DNA from: Diploscapter coronatus
Taxonomy: Eukaryota > Nematoda > Chromadorea > Rhabditida > Rhabditidae
Direction: 5' to 3'
Assembly: GCA_964036155.1 (NCBI GenBank)
Contig: OZ038422.1
Location: forward strand, 33,565,201 to 33,629,200
Length of the DNA stretch: 64,000 nucleotides
Notes under the pieces: generated by a model
The model's input: the letters and a program-made list of their open reading frames with translations, nothing else
Told to the model about the DNA's origin: nothing
The model's database searches: none
Translations under genes and position numbers: made by a program
In this document: positions 51,273 through 64,000 of the stretch, in pieces
Numbering within the stretch: the stretch's first letter is position 1
Layout of the letters: every line of letters starts with the position of its first letter

Positions 51273-51364
51273 GCTTCGATGGCGCAGTAGGCAGCGCGCA
51301 TGACTGTTAGATACAAGTGCGTTGCAAGCATCATGAGGACGACAGATCGAAACTGTCTCGAAGC
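51273..51364 (+). tRNA. tRNA-like gene with a putative 20-nt intron, anticodon GTT (tentative)
   Basis: A full cloverleaf can be drawn. The acceptor stem GCTTCGA (51273-51279) pairs perfectly with TCGAAGC (51358-51364). D stem GCGC/GCGC. Anticodon stem CATGA (51299-51303) pairs with TCATG (51331-51335). T stem GACAG/CTGTC encloses loop ATCGAAA. The 27-nt anticodon loop fits a 7-nt loop plus a 20-nt intron at the canonical site after position 37 (51310-51329), giving anticodon GTT (51306-51308). TTTTT at 51369-51373 is a Pol III terminator right after the gene. The D arm resembles Met/Ile tRNAs, and the T loop has A54, typical of initiator tRNA, so identity is unclear. It could be a tRNA pseudogene or the head of a SINE. 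Confidence 0.45.
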
Positions 51365-51410
51365 GTTATTTTTGCAAAAATTTCAATTTGCTTTTCGATG
51401 GTTTTTAGGG

Positions 51411-51677
51411 AGCGGTATAGCGCAGTAGTTGTGTGCCTCTGTCTAGAGCATGGCCTCAGGTCAGTCTGCATCTCGACCCAAACCAAGGGGGTTAAGAAAT
51501 GTTGGTAGCGGATAAAACCACGAAAAATTTGCCTAAAAATCCCTCGGCTGTTGTACACAACAACAGTCTGTCCCCGAGCCGAACCCACTAGTCCTGTGTG
51601 GCCAGGATAGACAGTCTGTCCCATTACGGACTGGGGGTAGCCGACCCCATTTAGTCTGGGAACAAAACTAGGAAATT
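51411..51677 (+). mobile_element. tRNA-derived SINE, copy 1
   Basis: Starts with a Pol III A-box-like TAGCGCAGTAG (51418-51428) and a B-box-like TCGACCC region about 50 nt on. The body shares long blocks with 56081-56346: ACAACAACAGTCTGTCCCCG, AGTCCTGTGTGGCCAGGATA and GACAGTCTGTCCCATTA. Both copies end at AGGAAATT. No coding capacity, as expected for a SINE. It sits 46 bp after the tRNA-like gene. Confidence 0.8.
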
Positions 51678-52457
51678 AGTTTTTCTGAACTAGTAAAAAG
51701 GTTTTAATTATTTGAATCAAATAAGGTTCGTACCCGAATTGGCGAGAGTTGTGGACGAATATTTAGAACTTACTATATCCTCGACAATCAACTACCCAAT
51801 CTCATTTTCGTTCTTTATGATAAGTAAAAGAAATCGTAGAATTGTCTGGGAAGTCTGAAACGTCACTGAAAATTCGTCACGTGCCACAATGTTAATACAA
51901 TTACTCCTGTATCTGGTTCAGCTTGATTTATTTTATTCGTATTTGTTCTGCACAATCATCATAGCACTTAATTTTATCATTTACAATATTGGTATATGTT
52001 ATTTTGAATAAAGGCGTACACGAATTGGCGTGTGTGAGGTGTGATGGAATTAATGGTTTGTGAGAGTTGATTTGAGACTTGAAGTGATTTCATTTGTGAG
52101 TTTGTTTGATCCTGTTTCGGGCTTATCGAGTTCAAGTCAAGATACAATTTTTCGAGTAATCATAGTTTATTTCTATGAATTGTCTGTCATCAAGGCTACT
52201 TTGCTTTGCTAGTCTTTGTATAAATGGCTAGATCATTCGAGATGGAGAGTTGTGTATTCAAAGTTGATTCTGGTCAATCACAAGACCCTATTCTGCACAA
52301 GAAATGTGAAAATTTACATTGAAATTATGGCGCTTTTCACCCTGTCAGTCTGTAATTACATGCATCAATCTACACTATAATTATTTCCCTTGCAATTAAT
52401 CTCGAAGTAGTTTAGGGTTTTAGAAGATTTTCACTTCTTCTACTTATAAAGACAGTT

Positions 52458-55400
52458 ATGAACATACTCCTATTGATTTCGATCATTTCCTATCATATAT
52501 ACACAGTTTCGACTGAATCATGCCAAATACTTACCCCGGATGATTTTTTGGGCATGAAAGATGGTTGCACAGAAATATTTGGTGCCCTCGAAATCAGTGA
52601 CATTTCGACCGAAAGTGTATCTGAGGAAGTATGAAAATCTTGTTATATAATTTCCATCATATCAAATTTTAGTGGCTTGAAAGAAAACTTTCGTCGATTA
52701 GGAAGATTTATGGTTACGTGGTTGTAAGTTTAATCGTTAATTATTCCATTTTCATTGCAGTGGAGTTATTTAATTATTTTTTATTCGACCGCATTTATGG
52801 TGGCACAATAATGGAATGTTTAATGTTTATAATTTTTATTGCATTGACAAATCTTCGATTATTTCGATGATTTTCAAGAAATTATGTATCAACTGATTTA
52901 GCTGTATATAGGGTACTTAAGACGGGAATGTTAGTGTTACCCAGACGAATAATTTATTGAAGAGATATTTTAATTTTGATATAAATTTATTTATAGATAG
53001 GATATACAAATCTTACGACATTCAGTTTTCTCCGCAACTTGGAATTAATTCAATTGCCACTAGGGATAAACACGACTTTTGATCGTAATATTTCAGAAAA
53101 TATTTAATTTAATATAGCATAGTTAATAGTTAATTGAATTTAAGCAAATATATCCGTCACTCATATAAAAACAACTACGCCCATTTAAAAATGACATAAG
53201 ATTAAATTCGACAATTTTTCGTATAATTAAAAATGATAATATAAATATAGTTTAATTTACGCATATATTCATACAGCATTTTGCAGCTCAACCGTTGTTA
53301 CTGATATTCGGAAATACGAATAACGCTTCACTCGATCTTAAAAAATTAACAGTTTCAATGCCTAAGCCCAATGAGCGTTGTGAGTTTTTTTTTTATCATA
53401 AACACCAGACTTAGGGAGCACGTTTCGTTAGACGAAAATAAACTAAAAGGTAGGCCAAAGGAGGTTTCTGACGATCGTCCCCCCTAGGTCTGATAAACAT
53501 CCAATTTCTCATCAATATTAAGTTCCCACTATTGCCATTTCCAACAATACAGTTTGCCTGGAAGAAACTACTTCCATTCGTCTTGTTCAACAACATGCAT
53601 TTATTGTGGGAACACCAATTTGCAAGCCTTCAAGTCAGTTTGTTATTCAATATTTGCATCAATGAGCTTACATAAACATTAAATATTTAAAACAATTTTA
53701 TCCGAAATTTTCAAAATAAAAAATATATTTGATTAATTTTCTAAAGATTACATCTATATGTATCGGTCAAATTTTAAGTCATAGTTCGTGTGTTAAAAAG
53801 CGTCTTGCGAAAAATGCGCGCCACGACTATGCTCAGAGGGAGGCTAGAGGATTGAGAAAGAGTCAACGAGGGACAATGGAAAGAATGGTACGCAATTTCC
53901 TCTGCCTCTCGCCTTTTCTCACTATTTTTCAACACATGAACTTTCACTTCATTTGACCAAAGTCATATACTGTTTTATGTAATTTATCACATGTCCTATT
54001 GGTCGTTGATCACGTGTAAATATGCAAAATATTAGAAAGACCAACTTTTAATGAACATGGATTTAGATATTTCATGTTTACGCTAAAATAATTTCATAAT
54101 CTCAACTTAATAATTGCAGAAGTTCATTGTATGGCGTCAATGCCGAAAAACGCAGTTTTTTCCTTAGGTGTATTCACTCACATAACCTTGCCTGATAATT
54201 GTCAGATCTTGTATGGCTATTTGAGAATAAGTGACGATGTTGATGACTCGTAAGAATTATTTTTTACAAAAAGAGAACTTATAGCGGCAAGTTGGAAACA
54301 TATTGCAATATTTCATTGTTGCATGCGAAATAGTATGCGGGAGGAATAATTGGAAATTTGGAAATATTGGAGACTCGGAGAGCTTTCTTGGAAATGTCAA
54401 GAAAGCTCTCCGAGTCTCCGATATTTCCAAATTGTCGAATAATTTTCTCACAAACTATCCTATTCTGTTTGCAACGATGTTCCATGAAAATACTTTACCA
54501 AATTACCACTTAAAACAACCATTTAACTTTTTCTAATATTCTTAATCAGACTTGCAAATAAATAACTGCAACCACGGTTGCGGCTGACGATTTTCAAAAA
54601 AAAAATTGCGAGTTTGGTTTTAATTTAAGGCCTATTTACAATCCAACTAGGTACATTTTCGTGATAATTTATTCTAAAAAAGCATATTTCAGTATCCATA
54701 AAAAGATATCATCATTAGAACTGATCTCTGGTGGACTTGAAATTTCGAACACTAATATGACAACACTCAACTTTTCTAATTTAATAGCGATTATCAACCC
54801 ATATGGTTAATTAGCGCTCCGTAATAATTCGTGGCTATTAGTTTTTAGGCTTACATTACAGCACCTTCGATGTTCGTGATAATAGTCAATTAACGACTTT
54901 TTTGATGCCAAGTTTAACGGTGAACAATTATCTAACAGCAAAGTAAAATCGTATAATTTCGAAATTGCAGACCATAAAAAGTGAATACAGAGGTCTTGAA
55001 GGTTATGTTAACGCACGAGGGAATCCAATACTAATACCCGCCATGCTATTCTCTAGAAATTACAGATTATCTCTGGATGATATTATTGTAAGAAATTAGA
55101 ATAATCAAGTTGCTTGGAGTTTCTGCTATATCAACGAAAATGTTGAGAAATATGCTCTATTTCCTAATTCATTAAACCAATATAGGGAAATTCTATGTAG
55201 AGTATTCATACAAAATCAAAATAACCAATGAAAATACATAATGCTTTATAAAGTGCAACTCTTAGAAAAAAAATGAAATGGTAATCCATCAGTTGTACAG
55301 AACACAAATCCCATCAATAAGTCAAATGATAAACTGATGAAAGTAACTGCTCATTTCATAATTCGAAAACAAATCGATAATTAAGTTCCCTTGTTCACAA

Positions 55401-55998
55401 GTGGCCATATCTTCAAAGGCGATAATATTCTGAATTACTACACAATAACGGTAAAATTTCAGTGTAGCAAATTGCATTTCTTATCTGAGAAATATCATAT
55501 GGAAGTAAAAATTCAAAATAATGCAGACAATTGTGAAAATTCATCCAATCTGATCGATTACGATGGCAATTTAACCGAATATGCGATTTCAGTAAGTCAT
55601 TACATTCATCGTATTCTTTGAATTGCACAAAGAAAACTGCAAAATTGGCGATTTTGTTCATGTCATAGTTGAATCATGAAAGACTAATATGATTAGGAAG
55701 TTTAGTTATGTTATAATCAATCGTATTATATTGGCCCCCTGTTCGACCTACCCACTTTTTTCTTTTCCCTACCTCTCTCTCCTACTCTCTTAAAAATGTA
55801 GGTAGAAAAACAAATGGGTGTGGAATATAAGAAACCTTTCCGAATTGTCCTTATTTATTTCAGGAACCTGGATCTGGAAAAGGAAAAGTCATCTATATTG
55901 ATTATATCGGATACAGAGATGTCAAAAATGCAAATTCCTACACAAAAATACATCTCTTGATTAGCCTTTTCCCAATATTCTTCATTTTGTTTGAATGA
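52458..55998 (+). CDS. Secreted/GPI-type protein with two receptor L domains (irld-like)
   Basis: Eleven exons in phase: 52458-52628, 52673-52723, 52997-53084, 53287-53379, 53523-53633, 54120-54249, 54694-54806, 54849-54919, 54971-55087, 55463-55591 and 55864-55998 (402 residues). A signal peptide (MNILLLISIISYHIYTVS) is followed by two repeats of the insulin/EGF-receptor L-domain type. Repeat 1: CQILTPDDFLG, CTEIFGALEISDIS, NLTTFSFLRNLELIQLP, LLLIFGNTNNASL. Repeat 2: LPDNCQILYGYLRISDDVDD, ISSLELISGGLEISNTNMTT, NSQLTTFLMPSLTTI. The last residues are hydrophobic (LLISLFPIFFILFE), with no kinase or cytoplasmic tail, as in nematode irld proteins, where it suggests a GPI anchor. AATAAA at 56030-56035 follows the stop. 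Introns 4 and 6 carry hairpin elements. In C. elegans this expanded family has been linked to chemosensory and insulin-like signalling; the role here is unknown. Confidence 0.85.
53406..53492. repeat. Hairpin element, CAGACCTAGG-ended family (copy 2)
   Basis: CAGACTTAGGGAGCACG on the left and CGTCCCCCCTAGGTCTG on the right pair closely. It shares CTGACGATCGTCC with the copy at 2240-2433. Lies in intron 4 of the irld-type gene. Confidence 0.8.
54318..54475. repeat. Core-sharing hairpin element, copy f (host of a nested palindrome)
   Basis: Outer arms GTTGCATGCGAAATAGTATG and, in reverse complement, GTTGCAAACAGAATAGGATAG. The centre is replaced by a second palindrome (54355-54433). Intron 6 of the irld-type gene. 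Confidence 0.7.
54355..54433. repeat. Near-perfect 79-bp palindrome nested in copy f
   Basis: Left arm from AATTTGGAAATATTGGAGAC through GAGAGCTTTCTTG; right arm CAAGAAAGCTCTCCGAGTCTC through ATTTCCAAATT. About 36 bp per arm with one or two mismatches and a loop of about 6 nt. Confidence 0.9.
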
Positions 55999-56080
55999 AT
56001 TAATCAATATATCTTATTTTCTTTAAAAAAATAAACAGTTAAAAGTAATATCGAATTTTATTCAAAATGATTGCAATTGT

Positions 56081-56346
56081 GATGGTCTAGCGCAGTGGCT
56101 GTGGGTTAATTTTTAGAAAAGGACCTCAGGTTAATCTCCACTTCGTTCCAAACCAAAACAGTTAAGAAATATTGGTTAGGGGGTAAAGCCACAAAAAATT
56201 AGTCAGAATCCTTCGACTGTTGCACACAACAACAGTCTGTCCCCGAGCCGAACCCACTAGTCCTGTGTGGCCAGGATAGACAGTCTGTCCCATTATGGAC
56301 TGAGGGTAGTCGACCCCCACCTAGTGAGTACAACGCTAGGAAATTT
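56081..56346 (+). mobile_element. tRNA-derived SINE, copy 2
   Basis: A-box TAGCGCAGTGG (56088-56098) matches the consensus exactly; TTCGTTCCAAACC resembles a B box. The body is collinear with copy 1 at 51411-51677, and both end at AGGAAAT. Inserted about 45 bp downstream of the poly(A) signal of the irld-type gene. I could not make out a clear target-site duplication. Confidence 0.8.
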
Positions 56347-57059
56347 TTACTTGCACAAATTACACCGACGAGAATATATCGCTCCTTTGTCAACCCTCAC
56401 AATCAGGATTTCTGGATCACTCTAAAATCCGACGATAACCGCAGCCAATTTGAATCTTCCATCATTTTAAAATCGATATTATTTCAGGAAGAGACGCTCA
56501 TCAACCATAAATCATATGGTGGTAGTTTCAACCGTTAATAATCGAGAACCAACAATCTAGCCTTTCCTTTTTGAAAAATTTCGAGTTTTTAACATTTGTG
56601 AAATCAATTTTGAATTTTAATCTTATTTTTAGTTATTATTTCGTTTTATCCTCTTTGAATAACCTACAGAGAATTTGAGATATCTCAGTAATGTATGTAG
56701 ATAGAGTCAATTCTCCTGAAATATACAAGACCATTCTGGACATATCTTCGAAGTTAAAAGTTGTAATTTCAGACGAAATAACAGATTAGTACCAATAAAA
56801 AGTAGCAGTAATGATCAGGTAGTTTACCTGAGAATCTGGTCTCGAAATTAAAAATTGACCTTCCTTGAATACGTATACATTCTTATATTATAGTAGAGGT
56901 AACTCATTGAGACAAGCTAATTGATACTAAGTTTTATTGAAAATTCGACAAAAAATGAAGTTGACTTTCTTAGTAATTTATTCGAAGACGCTAGAGCTGG
57001 ATAAATGATTTTGCATTGAAAATTGAATGTGAACAAATTTGTGTAGGCATAAAAATTGA
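56347..57059. other. Intergenic spacer
   Basis: Between the SINE and the stop of the first secreted-protein gene. AT-rich, no open frame of note. A stretch near 56818-56905 (TAGTTTACCTGAGAATCTG and TATAGTAGAGGTAA) resembles 38368-38450 upstream of the receptor array, so it is another dispersed repeat fragment. Confidence 0.5.
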
Positions 57060-58062
57060 CTAATTTTCCTCAGACTGTATCTTTAGAATTTCATCGAGTA
57101 TTTTAGTATATTGCTTTCGTAGCTCTTCGAGTCGCACATTTTTACTGTTGCATTTCGACGTCTTCACCTGCAGTTCCCCGTAGATTGATTCATGGATTGA
57201 GTTTTTGACGGCTTCGATGATTTGATAGGTCAGAATAGACAAATCTCGATCGTTCAGAATCATATCTATTCTTTCCTCATTGGGTGAAAGCTTTGCGATG
57301 CCCATTTCGTTGAATCGAAGCTGAAAGGACTGAGGGTTTTTAATTGGTCAATAGAGCTTAAAACCTGATAGAGCTGATGGATTTCAGGATATTTTCTGCT
57401 CAGAAACTCTTCGGCTGTCCTCATGTCTTCCGGAGAGAAATTGACACCGTAGCCCATTTTGCTAGCGATATCGTCCACTTTCCTGTCGAATAGCTCACTC
57501 GTGGTCAAGTTGGAATTATCAAAACTCGACGTTTTATCGACCTTGGTTGGAAGAGTAGTAAGTTTGATCAGTTTTGGCTGCCAGTTGTAGACTCGACGTA
57601 TCTCGTTGTGCTGGATTTGTAAGACGGTAGGAGTAATCAGAATTGGAGCGATAGTACGAATCAACCCAAACCTCGATTTGTTTCCATAGAGCTCTTCGAC
57701 TTCTTGGACTGCAACTTCGTTTTTAAACTTGAGGGCTATTTGGAAACCTCAGGTCATGCGAAATAGGATGAGGGATGGTAGGGAAACGATTCTTTTCTCA
57801 CACTATTTCGCATGACTTGAGGTTTCCAAGTTGCCAAAATTGAGTATTTTTGGAATTAGGTAATACCTGTTAAGCATCTATCATTTATTTGCATCAAGTG
57901 TTCCCTATTGGGAATCGGTGATATAGTTGATGAAGAATTTGGCAGAGAAGCTGTTGTAGTCGCATCGGAATTTGAACCTGTTGATGATGTTTCGACGTCA
58001 GATGCAGATATGATTGAAGTAGTGATTAGTAAGAAAATGATTATGCCAGAAGATAAAGTCAT
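57060..58062 (-). CDS. Secreted protein of unrecognised family, paralogue A
   Basis: Three exons in phase: 57867-58062, 57365-57708 and 57060-57320 (266 residues). A signal peptide (MTLSSGIIIFLLITTSIISA) is followed by a Ser/Thr/Asn-rich stretch likely to be glycosylated, then the body it shares with paralogue B: RCLT, LYGNKSRF, ILITPTVLQIQHNEIRR, LFDRKVDDIA, NFSPEDMRTAEEF, KYPEIHQLYQ and AVKNSIHESI. Only two cysteines follow the signal peptide (in RCLT and KTSKC), both kept in B. I recognise no domain and propose no function. The exon 2 acceptor is GTTGCAG at 57709; it gives an exon start aligned residue for residue with B, although acceptors inside the adjacent MITE would also keep the frame. 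Confidence 0.8.
57734..57835. repeat. Core-sharing hairpin element, copy b
   Basis: Ends GGCTATTTGGAAACCTCAGG and, in reverse complement, GGCAACTTGGAAACCTCAAG; core ATGCGAAATAG. It fills most of the 158-nt intron 1 of secreted-protein gene A. Confidence 0.9.
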
Positions 58063-58328
58063 CCTTCAATTCATGCGAGTAATTATTGGAAAGGAAATGA
58101 TACCCAGATTTGTTCGATGATTTCGGGGGCTGAATATTCGTAGATCAAAGGAAAATTAGGTCAGAGAAATAGTAAAGATTTTGAAGATATCGAGAGAAGT
58201 ATGCAAGACTTGTGACGCAACAATTGAACGAGTGTGCTATTATCATGCATTCAAGTATAGTACCATTAATTCTATTCATATGTTTATTAGCCAACTTGGG
58301 AAACGTAACAATCCTTTAAACCTTAAAA

Positions 58329-59744
58329 TTAGATATTCTTCTTATCACATCGAGATTTTTGACGGTTGATATCCTTGATTGACTCTCTGATAGAGCTCTG
58401 CACAGCCTCGGTGATTTTTTGGGTCATTTCCGAGAGTTGACTGTCTTTCATCATTTCATCGATCTTGCCATTGGTCATCGGGGCCTCGGTGGTCTTCATA
58501 TCTTTCATTTTTAGCTGAAAATAGATGTCTTCCTTTCCAAACTAAGGCTTTCCTACCTGATAGAGCTGCTTGATTTCAGGGTACTTATCATTCAAAACTT
58601 TATCAGCCACTTCCATGTCTTCGGGATAGAAAAACACGCCCAGAATCAGAGTTTGGGCCAGATATTCGATCTTCTTATCGAAAAATTCACTCGGGGACAT
58701 GCTCTTGTCTTCAGAATCAGGTTGTTTTCCCGTTGCATTAACCGGGTAAGATGAGAGAGGGAGCATCTTTGGTTCCCAACTGTGGGTTCGTCGGATTTCG
58801 TTGAATTGAATCTGCGCGACGATGGGAGTGATCAGACGATAGGAGATCATCTCAACAATCATGAACTTCGATTTGTTGCTGTAGAGGGATTCGATGTCGC
58901 TTTCTAAACTTTCGTTATTCATCCTACTGTCAGGAAAAAAGTAAAAGGGCAACCTGGATACTTCGTAGCTTCGTAGCCTACGAAATAGTATGGAAAAAAA
59001 GATTTCTCCCTACCTTGCCTTATACTCTTAACTATGGACTACGAAGCTACGAAATTACGAATTATCCAAATTGCCGGTGAAAGATAATCTTCTAATTATT
59101 CTTGCTTCGAAAGATAGCCAGAAGAGATATTGCTCTATGATAATAGAAAAAAACGAGTCTCGGTCGCGCACGCTCTCTCGGCTCAGCTTTTGCTTCGCAA
59201 AGGCTTCAAACTAAACCATTATCAAAGCAACAACCTATTTCATCTTTTTCGGCATTGGCCAATTCATTTGAAAACTTTGCCTTTTGTGCAATTCTAATTC
59301 AAAGCTAATTCGCTGTTTTATCGAAAATTAGCCTTTATATAAGAAAACAGTTTTTACCACAAATTAGCATATTATCTGCAAAATAGGCCTAATTTTTTGC
59401 GCGTTGCGCACTCCCACCAAATTACCTTTCCAACCATGCATCATAACTTATGAAAATCAGACAAAACCTATCATAGAGATCTAAACTTGAGCAGACAAGC
59501 TCAACACAAATACTAATTGTTTAGATTTAGATTTCCAACCTGTCAAACATTTATTGCCGATCTTCTCGATGTATTTCATGTATTCTTCAGGCATCTTGTC
59601 TGACTTGTGTTCGGGAGGGATACCTTCCTCTTCGCTCTTTTCAGATTTGGATTTCGAATCAACAATCTTAGATTCGGGAGCACAGAAGATTGGAACAATA
59701 AATAGTAGAAGAAGGAAAATATTGGAAGACAAAGCCATGTTCAT
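58329..59744 (-). CDS. Secreted protein of unrecognised family, paralogue B
   Basis: Three exons in phase: 59540-59744, 58557-58903 and 58329-58514 (245 residues). The signal peptide (ALSSNIFLLLLFIVPIFCA) starts at either of two nearby Met codons; a Lys/Glu/Ser-rich linker follows. Shared body with A: KCLT, LYSNKSKF, LITPIVAQIQFNEIRR, FFDKKIEYLA, FYPEDMEVADKVL, KYPEIKQLYQ and SSIRESI, with a C-terminal Cys in KSRC. Intron positions and phases are identical to A. The exon 2 acceptor AAGTTTAG at 58904 gives the phase match. It lies 267 bp upstream of A on the same strand, so this is a tandem duplication. Function unknown. Confidence 0.8.
58949..59075. repeat. Core-sharing hairpin element, copy c
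   Basis: Ends GGCAACCTGGATACTTCGTAG and, in reverse complement, GGCAATTTGGATAATTCG; core CCTACGAAATAGTATGG. In intron 1 of secreted-protein gene B, about 45 bp from exon 2. Confidence 0.9.
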
Positions 59745-60853
59745 TCTAGTGATGATGAATAGAATAAACGTTTCTAAAGAATATGAAAATGGAGGTGATA
59801 GATTTAGTCCGATTGGTTCGTGATCCGGTTTAGATAATATGCATATCCAAACGTAAACAACATGAAATAAGAAATTAGGTCGATCTTGTTATTGCAACTT
59901 GGACTTTTCATTGAACAGTTCGCATGATTCTTGTCGAAAGATTTCTAAGGGGAAAAAACTCGGAAACTATTGGTTCCATCGCAGCATCATTTCATGTGAA
60001 ATAGTATAGGATTTGTTAGAGAAAAGATTCTCTCCCTTTACTATTTCGTATGCACAACGCAACTACTTTTCAGCTCGCCAAAATTTACGTAATTTTGGCC
60101 TAAGTAAAAACTCCTTTATCTATTATATTTTTAACTCTTCAGATTAGATTAAAACATTTATTGTGTGAAGCTCTCGCGAACAGATCGAGGAAAATCGTTA
60201 TATTTTTGTGTTTGTTTGAATTGAACGATAAAAATCCTAGAAAACAATTAGTTTCTTCTTAGATCAAGAGAATGGTGATGAATAAATGAATAGATCAAGG
60301 ATTACTGTAGCGAAAGCCGTCGGGAACAATTCACTTGCAGTAAACCATTATCTAAAGCAGCCCGTTCAATTTAGGCGGTGTTTTATATCATTGGGCAGAT
60401 TCTTTTATGAACGCTGACAAAGGTTTAGCCAATCAATAATTACCTAAACGGGGGTAATTAAGATACAGGATTAATCAGTGTAATTAATCATCCTAGATTT
60501 AATTAGCTCTGAACTACTGTTAACTACCCCACGTTTCGCAAGTAATAAAGCTGTGTATGCTAATTAAAATTTGATAATGAAAATCGCACTTTTTGGAGCT
60601 TTGTTGCATGTGAAAGTAAGCTAAAAGAGGATAGAAAATAATACATGAGAAATATTCGGTGACGCAAAAATACAATAAAAATAAATAATCAAATCGTTTT
60701 TACAATTATCAGCATTTTATCGTTTTTAGAAAAAATACCGTGATCTTAAACTTTTAAAATGAAGAATGCGGCATTTAAAATAGTTTAAAAATAACTTAGG
60801 GCTTTTCTTCGGTCGAAAATCAAGGAAATTGAACAAATTCCGAATTTCGGAGA
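59745..60853. other. Spacer between secreted-protein gene B and cap-2
   Basis: Contains the upstream region of gene B, a degenerate hairpin (59981-60060) and the 3' flank of cap-2. No gene seen. Confidence 0.6.
59981..60060. repeat. Core-sharing hairpin element, copy g (degenerate)
   Basis: CATGTGAAATAGTATAGG on the left and CCTTTACTATTTCGTATGCAC on the right, with centre AGAGAAAAGATTCTCTCCC. The distal ends are poorly paired. Confidence 0.65.
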
Positions 60854-63917
<3,064 letters not shown>

Positions 63918-64000
63918 CTTAATTAGGATAATTAAAATAACTAAGTGGAGTTAATCACCTTAATTAAGTGTGATCTATTAGGTGGATAGAAATTTCATAA

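Noticed and set aside
57908..58120. Plus-strand acidic frame
   Set aside because: It is antisense to exon 1 of secreted-protein gene A, which has a signal peptide and a paralogue with the same structure.

Overview
The window is eukaryotic, AT-rich DNA with spliced genes, short to very long introns, 3' splice sites of the TTTCAG/TTTAG type and AATAAA poly(A) signals. The gene set points to a rhabditid-type free-living nematode: F-actin capping protein beta with a CAP-2-like sequence, a MIC19/CHCH-3 protein, a LECT2 homologue, GILT-like proteins, an insulin/EGF-receptor-L-domain (irld-type) protein and a tandem cluster of seven-transmembrane chemoreceptors. The species cannot be named from the sequence. 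Exons were built by hand from reading frame, splice sites and phase, so boundaries are models.

Layout. Positions 49-11985 (minus): an F-BAR protein gene of the ARHGAP29/GMIP/SPV-1 type that runs out of the window on the left; two introns of about 3.6 and 4.4 kb fill most of 1-8200. 12000-17850: no gene I can support. 17856-22453 (minus): two GILT-like thiol-reductase-family genes in tandem. 22.5-26.1 kb: no gene seen. 26155-30567 (minus): two TMEM86/lysoplasmalogenase-family genes, one with both conserved aspartates and one without. 32578-37381 (minus): MIC19 (chch-3), LECT2 (lect-2) and a small castor-like zinc-finger gene, closely spaced and perhaps an operon. 38.4-51.2 kb (plus): a 4.4-5 kb unit repeated three times, each with a ten-exon chemoreceptor gene. 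51.2-56.4 kb: an intron-containing tRNA-like gene, two copies of a tRNA-derived SINE and an eleven-exon irld-type gene. 57060-59744 (minus): a tandem pair of secreted-protein genes of a family I do not recognise. 60854-63917 (minus): cap-2, whose start lies beyond the right edge.

The most unusual feature is a family of hairpin (MITE-like) elements scattered through introns and intergenic DNA. The copies share an inner GAAATAGTATAGG-type core, and several share GGCAACTTGGA-type ends, but the arms between differ from copy to copy while staying self-complementary within each copy. One sits in intron 1 of each unknown secreted-protein gene, one in the same intron of all three chemoreceptors, and one carries a second, near-perfect palindrome inside it. 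At least three further hairpin families and a tRNA-type SINE are present.

The genes form no single pathway. Cytoskeleton and membrane (F-BAR, CapZ), mitochondrial cristae (MIC19), ether-lipid metabolism (TMEM86), lysosomal/secreted redox (GILT), secreted signalling (LECT2, irld) and chemosensation all occur. Only the zinc-finger/LECT2/MIC19 and TMEM86 groups have spacing that suggests possible co-transcription.
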